This document shows, piece by piece, positions 1-5,390 of a DNA stretch of 7,939 bases (position 1 is the stretch's first letter; the number at the start of each line of letters is the position of its first letter). The notes below the pieces were generated by a model. It did no database searches, was not told the origin of the DNA, and saw only the letters and a list, made by a program, of their open reading frames with translations. A program made the position numbers and the translations under genes. The stretch is taken from NCBI GenBank assembly GCA_028527945.1, contig JAQQAK010000040.1, forward strand, positions 1-7,939. Reading direction: 5' to 3'. The DNA comes from Spirochaetaceae bacterium. Lineage in GTDB: Bacteria; Spirochaetota; Spirochaetia; UBA9216.

Positions 1-78
1 TTTAAGCAGGTAAGATCTATAGATGATGTTGTTACAGCAATCGAAAAACTTTGTTTGGAATCTGCTGACGCAGAGTAA
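1..78 (+). CDS. apeF: Acyl carrier protein, C-terminal end (partial, 5' end outside window)
   Basis: Only the last 25 codons and the TAA stop are present, in the frame that begins at base 1. The residues include SIDDVVTAIEKL, which looks like the loop and final helix of a type II acyl carrier protein (typically a 'TVxDVVxxIE' pattern). The phosphopantetheine-bearing DSL motif would lie upstream and cannot be checked. In APE clusters two small ACP genes (apeE, apeF) sit directly before the membrane-protein gene apeG, so position supports the call. The ACP would carry the aryl starter and the growing polyene in the cytoplasm. The stop overlaps the next start (TAATG). Which of the two ACPs this is rests only on gene order. 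Confidence 0.6.
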   Translation, partial: FKQVRSIDDVVTAIEKLCLESADAE

Positions 79-677
79 TGAAATGGCTTCTTAAAGTCTT
101 ATCTATAATAGCTGCTGTTGCTTATCCTTTTGTAGTTTTCCTTCTTCTTTGGAAGTTTAATATAGGGACAAAAGGCCTCGTTTTTGTTTTATTAGGCATG
201 GGCTTTGCGTATTTTATTGGTAACAGTGGTGATTTAAAAAATAAGGGACTTAAAAGAATTCAACTTTTTGTTGTTTTAAGTGTTTCTCTTATTCTTGCGG
301 TATTAACTTTTATTACAGAAAATAAAGGCTTTGTAAAACTTTATCCATTATTAATCAATTTTTTCCTTTTACTTAGTTTTGGATTAACATTATTTACTCC
401 ACCGCCAATGATTTATCGTTTTGCTTTAATGCAAAATAAGAATCTGGAAGAAGACCCTCATATAGATAAGGTTCGTGTTTATTGTAAACGTGTAACTATA
501 ATCTGGTGTTGCTTTTTTGTACTGAACATTTTTATTTCTCTTTCTACAGCGTTATGGGCCTCAGATTTTGTCTGGACGCTGTATAATGGAATGATTTCAT
601 ATATACTTATGGGCACCCTTTTTGTTTCAGAGTGGATCATTAGAAAAATTGTGGAGAAGAGATGGAAAAATACTTAA
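78..677 (+). CDS. apeG: ApeG-like polytopic inner-membrane protein of the aryl polyene cluster
   Basis: This 199-residue protein is strongly hydrophobic, with about six predicted membrane segments (roughly residues 7-25, 31-48, 61-80, 87-106, 139-158, 165-188) and a basic C-terminal tail. A motif around residues 106-124 (FTPPPMIYRFALMQ) separates segment 4 from a polar loop. Length, topology and position between ACP and ligase genes match the uncharacterised COG4648-type membrane protein (ApeG) of APE clusters. Its biochemical role is unknown; a membrane scaffold for the biosynthetic enzymes or help in handing over the product are guesses. The ATG overlaps the ACP stop and has only a poor Shine-Dalgarno site (GCAGAG), which suggests translational coupling. 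Its 3' end overlaps the next gene by 16 nt. The membrane-protein call is secure, the family assignment fairly so. Confidence 0.72.
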   Translation: MKWLLKVLSIIAAVAYPFVVFLLLWKFNIGTKGLVFVLLGMGFAYFIGNSGDLKNKGLKRIQLFVVLSVSLILAVLTFITENKGFVKLYPLLINFFLLLSFGLTLFTPPPMIYRFALMQNKNLEEDPHIDKVRVYCKRVTIIWCCFFVLNIFISLSTALWASDFVWTLYNGMISYILMGTLFVSEWIIRKIVEKRWKNT

Positions 678-2350
678 CCTTAGACAGACTCAAGTCTTTA
701 TGGGCTGAAAGCGATTTACCTGTATTTGTCGGGGAAGCTTCTTGTTCATGGAAGAAGATTGAAGAAAATATTGAAAATATTTCATCTTTTCTTGAATCAA
801 GGTCTGAAAAAGACTGGTTTCTTCATACGGATGCTCCAGACACATTTATAATTGGTTTTTTATCGTTACTGTTTAGTTCAAAGAATATACATTTACAAGA
901 TAATTATCCAGAAAAAGGTGAATTTCCAGTTTTGACAGATTCTGGCAGATCAGAATATTCTATTTCTGCTTTAGTTGAAAATTCAATACAAGGCTCTGCC
1001 AAAAATAAATTTGAACGAAACGAAAACTGTCGTGTCATCTTTTATACATCCGGCTCTACCGGAACGCCAAAGCCTGTTGAAAAAAGATTTGATCAGCTTG
1101 ATATAGAAATAGAAACTCTGAATACGAGTTTTTATAACAAGATCAAAAACTCTACATTTTATAGTACGGTTCCGCATCAGCATTTTTACGGCTTTATCTT
1201 TGCTTTTCTGCTTCCAGTTTTTTCTGGTTGCCCCGTATCGTGTCACCGAATTCAGTATCCAGAAGGTCTTGAATCTTTGCCTGATGGAAAAAAAACAATT
1301 ATCACAAGCCCTGCGTTTTTAAAACGGTTTGCGGACAGTTCTCTAAAAACATTTTCCGGGGATTACAACCTTTTTTCTGCTGGTGGATTTTTACCGGAAA
1401 ATGTAGCCTTAAAGGCATCCGAATCATTTCATTCAAGTATTTTAGAGATTTACGGCTCAACAGAAGCTGGAAGTATGGGGTGGAAATACTCTCCAGATTC
1501 AGCTTCATGGAATCTTTTTTCTCCGCACTCTCTTAAAATTGAGAATGGTAAAGCCCTCTTAAAATCACCTTATTTGTTTAATGATGGTTGGGAAGAGCTT
1601 GATGATATCTTGGAATGGTCTAAAGATAACAAATTCCGTTTAATAGGTCGAAAAGACAGTGTTGTAAAGGTTGAAGAAAAACGGGTCGCGTTAAATGATA
1701 TGGAACGCCAATTATTGCTGCATCCGTGGGTATCTGATTGTATTGTACTTTTCTTTCAAGAAAAGCGTCAGTATCTTGGTGCGGTTGTCTTACTTGATCA
1801 AAACAAGTCTGATGAATGGGGAATAAAGAAGAAGTTAGAGATAAACAATGAACTGCGCCGATTTTTGAAGGAGACTTTCCCTCCTGTGGTTGTTCCCAGA
1901 AAATGGCGTTATCCTGATGAAATGCCCAGGAATAATATGGGAAAGGTTAAAAAAGCGGAGGCTCTTAAATTGTTTGAAAAAAATAAAGGTAACTCTGTAA
2001 ATCAGCCAGAAATAATTTCAAAAGAACGTGATGGAAATACTTGGGTTTATATTTTAAAGTTTCCTGAAAATTATTGTTATTTTGAAGGGCATTTTCCAGA
2101 ATTGAAAATTTTGCCTGCGGTCGTACAAATTAATTGGCTGCTTGTTGAGTTAGGAAAAGAATTAGATCGGGAAATCCAAATGCTTAAAATACCTAGAATC
2201 AAAATGAAAAGTCCAATATTTCCTGATATTGAATTAGAAGTTTCTTTTTCATATGACCCTGCAAAAGAATGTGTGGCATTTAATTATAAAAATGATTCTA
2301 CTAAAGCGGTCTGTTCTACCGGCAAGATCCTTTTGAGGGAGAATGCGTAG
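662..2350 (+). CDS. apeHI: Fused aryl/acyl-ACP ligase (ApeH) and hotdog dehydratase (ApeI)
   Basis: The 562 residues form two domains. Residues 1 to about 445 are an ANL-family adenylating enzyme: P-loop-like A3 motif YTSGSTGTPKP (128-138), PHQHFYG (171-177), YGSTEAGS (264-271), the GRKDSVVK hinge motif (329-336) and PRNNMGK (422-428), whose K428 is the expected catalytic lysine. It should activate an aryl starter acid with ATP and load it on an ACP. After a short linker, residues ~450-562 resemble FabA/FabZ-type dehydratases: FEGHFPELKILPAVVQ (474-489), with H477 as the expected catalytic histidine. Counting 14 residues on, as in FabA and FabZ, places N491 where Asp/Glu is normal. These parts are separate genes (apeH, apeI) in E. 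coli-type clusters. GGAG at 653-656 supports the ATG. The start lies inside apeG. Confidence 0.88.
   Translation: MEKYLTLDRLKSLWAESDLPVFVGEASCSWKKIEENIENISSFLESRSEKDWFLHTDAPDTFIIGFLSLLFSSKNIHLQDNYPEKGEFPVLTDSGRSEYSISALVENSIQGSAKNKFERNENCRVIFYTSGSTGTPKPVEKRFDQLDIEIETLNTSFYNKIKNSTFYSTVPHQHFYGFIFAFLLPVFSGCPVSCHRIQYPEGLESLPDGKKTIITSPAFLKRFADSSLKTFSGDYNLFSAGGFLPENVALKASESFHSSILEIYGSTEAGSMGWKYSPDSASWNLFSPHSLKIENGKALLKSPYLFNDGWEELDDILEWSKDNKFRLIGRKDSVVKVEEKRVALNDMERQLLLHPWVSDCIVLFFQEKRQYLGAVVLLDQNKSDEWGIKKKLEINNELRRFLKETFPPVVVPRKWRYPDEMPRNNMGKVKKAEALKLFEKNKGNSVNQPEIISKERDGNTWVYILKFPENYCYFEGHFPELKILPAVVQINWLLVELGKELDREIQMLKIPRIKMKSPIFPDIELEVSFSYDPAKECVAFNYKNDSTKAVCSTGKILLRENA
2335..2341 (+). promoter_or_regulatory. 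Ribosome binding site deciding the GTG start of apeJ
   Basis: GAGGGAG lies 8 nt before the GTG at 2350, inside the last codons of apeHI. It supports the GTG start: the TAGTG junction overlaps the upstream stop by one base, and no ATG lies close enough downstream to use this site. Confidence 0.7.
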
Positions 2351-4077
2351 TGAGCAGTTCTCCAAGCTTTAGTCCTTGCGCGGTAATTCCTGTTTATAAC
2401 CATGGTTCAACAACAAGAGCTGTTGTTGATGCAGTGATTGAAAAAGGGCTTCCTGTTGTTCTTGTCGATGATGGGAGTATTGAAGAAACTCGCATTATTT
2501 TGGAGCAAATAGCGGAAGAGGTTCCTCAATGTAGTCTTTTCCGTCTGAATGAAAATCAGGGTAAAGGCGGCGCTGTCATAAAAGGGCTTTTGGAAGCTGA
2601 AAATCTCGGTTATACACATGCACTTCAGGTTGATTCTGATGGCCAGCATGATTTATCAAATTTACCAAAGTTTTTAAAGCTTGCGAAAGAATACCCTCAA
2701 TATATAATTGCCGGATATCCTGTTTATGATGAAACAGTTCCAACTGCAAGAAAGATTGGGCGAAAATTAACAACTGGAATGGTTTACGCTGAAACTCTTT
2801 CTAAAGATATTGTTGACGCAATGTGTGGTTTTCGGTTTTATCCATTAAAAGATGCCTGCTCGCTTATCAAAAAACATTCTCTTGGAAAAAGAATGGATTT
2901 TGATATTGAATTTCTTGTAAAACTGCATTGGCAAGGCGTTCCAATGAAATTCCTTCCTGTAAGGGTTGTTTATCCTGAGGGCGGTATTTCGCATTTTAGA
3001 ATGTTTCATGATAACGCTTTAATATCAGCAATGCATACCAAGTTGTTTATAGGTATGATATTTCGCTTTCCTGTCATCATTGCAAGAAACATTAAAATAA
3101 AGAAAATAATTAAGGCTGATTCTTCTCACTGGACTGAGCAGAAAGAAAAGGGCGGCTCAACTTTTGGGATGAAGCTTTTATTTCGTTTATTTTCTCTGCT
3201 TGGGGGGAGGGCATTCAGGGTTATTCTCTATCCTGTAGTTTTTTTCTTTTTTCTTTTTTCTCCTGGCACCAGAAAAATTAGCCGTTCTTATTTGAATAGA
3301 GTAAGGGAAATGAAGAATGAAAGTGGACCTGTTAAAAACTCAGATGTTTACCGTCATATATTCAGTTTTTCATATTCTCTTCTTGAAAAATTTTCAGCCT
3401 GGGCAGGTAAGACTCATTCTGATCAGCTTGAGCAGGATTCTCAGGGAGTAACTGAGTTGAAAGGGCAATTGCAGCAGAAAAAGGGAGCTGTGATAATATG
3501 CTCTCATCTTGGCAATATGGAAATGCTTCGAGCGTTCGCGAGTCTTGAGGCTGGAGAGGGGTTACCTTCTTTTGGAATACATTCAATTGTAGATTTTTCT
3601 GGTACAGCCAAGTTTAATAAGGCTTTAAAAGAGATTAATCCTGAATCTATGGTTCACTTGGTGAATGCTTCAGATATGGGTGTTAACACCATAATCGAAT
3701 TAAAAGAAGCTATAGATAGTGGTGATTTAGTTATTATTGCTGGAGATCGAACTGCTAAAAATAATAAAATGAAAACAACTCCTGTTAATTTTTTAGGAGA
3801 AGAGGCTTTGTTTCCACAGGGTGCGTTTGTAATGACGACCTTGCTTGATAGTCCTGTATATTTCATGTTTGGAGTTCGTTCTGATGATCGAGATTTCTCC
3901 AGTCCTTATGAATTTCATGTATACAAGTCTGAATATCAGCATGGTAGTTCTCGCACTGGAAGAAAAACTATAGTCAGAAATCTTACCGAAGAATACGTCG
4001 GATATTTGGAGAAGCTTTGTTTGGAGCATCCTTATCAGTGGTACAATTTTTATGATTTCTGGAAAAAGGATTTTTAA
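2350..4077 (+). CDS. apeJ: Bifunctional family 2 glycosyltransferase / LpxL-type acyltransferase (ApeJ)
   Basis: The 575-residue protein has two halves. Residues ~9-250 form a GT-A glycosyltransferase of family 2: VIPVYNHG (12-19), VLVDDGS (37-43), NQGKGGAV (69-76), the DxD nucleotide-sugar/metal motif D95-S-D97 and an acceptor-side helix at MDFDIEF (182-188). Residues ~270-575 form a lysophospholipid/lauroyl acyltransferase (LPLAT) domain: hydrophobic anchor ~288-304, HLGNME with H386 and E391 as the HX4E catalytic pair, AGDRTA (464-469), and the end signature HPYQWYNFYDFW (560-571). This fusion is characteristic of APE clusters. It probably tailors the polyene with a sugar and/or joins it to a lipid, at the inner face of the inner membrane. 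The actual donors are not deducible from sequence. No ammonia-lyase gene separates it from apeK, which starts 2 nt after the stop. Confidence 0.9.
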   Translation: MSSSPSFSPCAVIPVYNHGSTTRAVVDAVIEKGLPVVLVDDGSIEETRIILEQIAEEVPQCSLFRLNENQGKGGAVIKGLLEAENLGYTHALQVDSDGQHDLSNLPKFLKLAKEYPQYIIAGYPVYDETVPTARKIGRKLTTGMVYAETLSKDIVDAMCGFRFYPLKDACSLIKKHSLGKRMDFDIEFLVKLHWQGVPMKFLPVRVVYPEGGISHFRMFHDNALISAMHTKLFIGMIFRFPVIIARNIKIKKIIKADSSHWTEQKEKGGSTFGMKLLFRLFSLLGGRAFRVILYPVVFFFFLFSPGTRKISRSYLNRVREMKNESGPVKNSDVYRHIFSFSYSLLEKFSAWAGKTHSDQLEQDSQGVTELKGQLQQKKGAVIICSHLGNMEMLRAFASLEAGEGLPSFGIHSIVDFSGTAKFNKALKEINPESMVHLVNASDMGVNTIIELKEAIDSGDLVIIAGDRTAKNNKMKTTPVNFLGEEALFPQGAFVMTTLLDSPVYFMFGVRSDDRDFSSPYEFHVYKSEYQHGSSRTGRKTIVRNLTEEYVGYLEKLCLEHPYQWYNFYDFWKKDF

Positions 4078-4079
4078 CA

Positions 4080-4505
4080 ATGAAAAAAAAAGAAGATAAA
4101 TTTTTTGTAGAGATACCGCTTAAAGCAGAGTTTTATGATGTAGATTCAATGAAAATTGTATGGCACGGTAATTACATTAAGTTTTATGAACAAGCCAGGT
4201 GCGCCCTTCTTGAAACAATTGGGTATAGTTATGATGATATGGAAGAAAGCGGATATGCTTGGCCTGTTGTTAATATCGAGAGTAAATATATAAAGCCGAT
4301 TAAATTCAGACAGACTTTTACCATTAGGGCCACTCTTGAAGAATATGAAAACAGGTTGAAAATTTCTTATCTTATCTATGATAAGGATACAGGTGTTAAG
4401 ATAAATAAGGGCAGCAGTACTCAGATGGCTATTGATATGAAAACTGGAAGCACTCTTTTTGTATCTCCAAAAGTTCTGTTGGATAAGGTAAAAGCTGTTT
4501 TATAA
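4080..4505 (+). CDS. apeK: Hotdog acyl-CoA/ACP thioesterase, 4-hydroxybenzoyl-CoA thioesterase type (ApeK)
   Basis: At 141 residues it has the usual single-hotdog thioesterase length. The N-terminal signature FYDVDSMKIVWHGNY (18-32) matches the family pattern 'DxDxxGxVxHxxY'; D22 lines up with the catalytic Asp of 4-hydroxybenzoyl-CoA thioesterase. It is followed by the long helix FYEQAR (35-40). It should hydrolyse thioesters in the cytoplasm, either releasing the polyene chain or clearing stalled chains from the ACPs; the substrate is inferred from the operon. AAGGA at 4066-4070, within the end of apeJ, lies 9 nt before the ATG. Codons 2-4 form an A9 run (4083-4091). It is the last gene of the tightly packed first half and is followed by a 231-bp gap. 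Confidence 0.87.
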   Translation: MKKKEDKFFVEIPLKAEFYDVDSMKIVWHGNYIKFYEQARCALLETIGYSYDDMEESGYAWPVVNIESKYIKPIKFRQTFTIRATLEEYENRLKISYLIYDKDTGVKINKGSSTQMAIDMKTGSTLFVSPKVLLDKVKAVL

Positions 4506-4532
4506 TTCTTTCTTTAAAAAGAGATTTTTTTT
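4506..4532 (+). terminator. Possible weak hairpin plus T-tract after apeK
   Basis: Immediately after the apeK stop, 4506-4511 can pair with 4518-4523 (six pairs, one G-U, only one G-C) around a 6-nt loop, followed by T8 at 4525-4532. The layout is that of an intrinsic terminator, but the stem is short and AT-rich, so at most partial attenuation of readthrough into apeL is likely. It may be chance in AT-rich sequence. Confidence 0.2.
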
Positions 4533-4736
4533 ATTTGCCAGGATGGATTAATACCCCGACCTGCTTTAAGAGGGATTTTACATGCGGAATATTCTATTAT
4601 GAAGAGCTCTGTGTGTTGAGTAGAAAGCAGCGACCTTATAAACCCATTCCTTGCAGAACCAACCAGACCTTGGAACGCTGCTCCTGGGTGGTTGATTTCT
4701 ATGTTGTAATTTGCAGTAAATTGGAGTGATTTTGAA
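4533..4736. other. Intergenic block with raised GC and inverted complementary segments; no gene recognised
   Basis: This is the main part of the only gap above 20 bp in the window. By hand count 69 of 150 bases (46%) in 4541-4690 are G or C, against 16 of 60 at the start of apeK. Complementary segments are AGCAGCG (4626-4632) with CGCTGCT (4676-4682), extended inward by CC/GG; CAACCA (4660-4665) with TGGTTG (4689-4694); and CCAGGA (4538-4543) with TCCTGG (4682-4687). The first two interleave in a pseudoknot arrangement. Two 8-bp palindromes occur at 4587-4594 and 4603-4610. Open frames exist on both strands (64 and 87 codons), but neither resembles a known protein or has convincing initiation. 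It could be a leader or regulatory RNA for apeL, a small RNA, or a remnant of a dispersed repeat. No clear promoter was found. Confidence 0.4.
4723..4726 (+). promoter_or_regulatory. Ribosome binding site deciding the GTG start of apeL
   Basis: GGAG lies 10 nt before the GTG at 4737. The nearest ATG, at 4758, is preceded by A-rich sequence with no Shine-Dalgarno site, so the GTG is preferred. The GTG also gives a better signal peptide, with an MIKKKYSMR basic N-region. Confidence 0.55.
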
Positions 4737-5390
4737 GTGATCAAAAAAAAATATTCCATGAGATGGATATCTCTCATTTTTTTTGTTTTTATTTGTGCGT
4801 CACTTGGAGCTCAGGATATTTTTGATTATCCGGTAACAAGTGAGCAATCAGCAGAAGTTGACAGTATTTTCAGTGAGCTTGCTTCTCATGATATAATAAA
4901 ATCATCTTACCGGCAGATTAAACATATTCCATCTATAAACAGAGATGTTATCAGCTCTGGTATTTTTTTATTTCATAAGGAGCGAGGTCTTGCCTGGATT
5001 GTAAAATCACCATTTCCAATGAATATTACAATAAACGACAGTGAGATTGTTCAAGAGGCCGGAGGGCAACGCCAGATTCTTTCTTTTGGAGATGATCCTT
5101 CTTTTGCACAGTTTTCTACGACTGTTCAATCTGTGTTTCGCGGTGAATACGATGTAATAAAAAAATATTATGATATGTTTTATCACAAATTCCCAGACCA
5201 CTGGACCATCGCTTTGGAACCAAAAGATGAAACTTTAAAATCACTTATAGCTTCTTTTGTTCTTGAAGGAAACACTCAAATTGAAACTTTTATTATAAAT
5301 GAAGCACAAGGTGGAATTACAACATACGAATTTGAAGATCTCCAATATCCTGATTCTTTGACTTCAGAGGAGTCCGATGTCCTTCCGTAA
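4737..5390 (+). CDS. apeL: LolA-like periplasmic (glyco)lipid carrier protein (ApeL)
   Basis: The 217 residues start with a signal peptide: basic MIKKKYSMR, hydrophobic core ~10-22 and probable cleavage after SLGA (A25). The mature part has LolA-family features: KSSYRQIKHIP near the start of the fold, then a 'reduced-form then W' stretch (SSGIFLFHKERGLAWIVKSP) and a C-terminal FEDLQYP strand. LolA carries lipoproteins across the periplasm in a hydrophobic half-barrel. The APE-cluster homologue is thought to act on the polyene lipid or work with ApeM. GTG is the likely start codon, and codons 2-5 include an A9 run (4743-4751). The 3' end overlaps apeM by 14 nt, which suggests coupled synthesis of carrier and exporter. 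The family call is good; the cargo is inferred from context. Confidence 0.78.
   Translation: MIKKKYSMRWISLIFFVFICASLGAQDIFDYPVTSEQSAEVDSIFSELASHDIIKSSYRQIKHIPSINRDVISSGIFLFHKERGLAWIVKSPFPMNITINDSEIVQEAGGQRQILSFGDDPSFAQFSTTVQSVFRGEYDVIKKYYDMFYHKFPDHWTIALEPKDETLKSLIASFVLEGNTQIETFIINEAQGGITTYEFEDLQYPDSLTSEESDVLP
5367..5372 (+). promoter_or_regulatory. Ribosome binding site deciding the apeM start
   Basis: GAGGAG lies 4 nt before the ATG at 5377 but 19 nt before the alternative in-frame ATG at 5392. The first ATG is therefore chosen despite the short spacing. Confidence 0.55.

Noticed and set aside
3239..3260. T7-C-T6-C-T6 tract as a slippage or frameshift site in apeJ
   Set aside because: The frame encodes the hydrophobic anchor of the acyltransferase half and is intact; interrupted short T runs are expected for Phe-rich segments in AT-rich DNA.
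4577..4600. Possible promoter TTTACA ... TATTAT in the gap
   Set aside because: Spacing between the boxes is only 12 bp, too short for a sigma-70-type promoter.
4626..4694. Integron attC-like site from the inverted segments
   Set aside because: No GTTRRRY/RYYYAAC core pair is present and the element lies inside a directional operon.
4692..4722. Possible promoter TTGATT ... TAAATT just before apeL
   Set aside because: Spacing is about 19 bp and the -10 match is poor; such matches are expected by chance at this base composition.
4535..4729. 64-codon open frame on the + strand in the gap, starting at TTG
   Set aside because: The start has no Shine-Dalgarno site, codon use (CCC, CGC, TGC) differs from neighbours, and the translation is cysteine-rich with no family resemblance. 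Treated as part of a non-coding element.
4514..4777. 87-codon open frame on the - strand over the apeK-apeL gap
   Set aside because: It overlaps the apeL signal-peptide region, has no recognisable domain, no convincing start context, and opposes the operon direction.
4737..4800. ApeL as a lipoprotein with lipid cysteine C20
   Set aside because: The residues before C20 (V-F-I) end in Ile at -1, which does not fit a lipobox, while SLGA gives a good ordinary signal-peptidase site five residues later.
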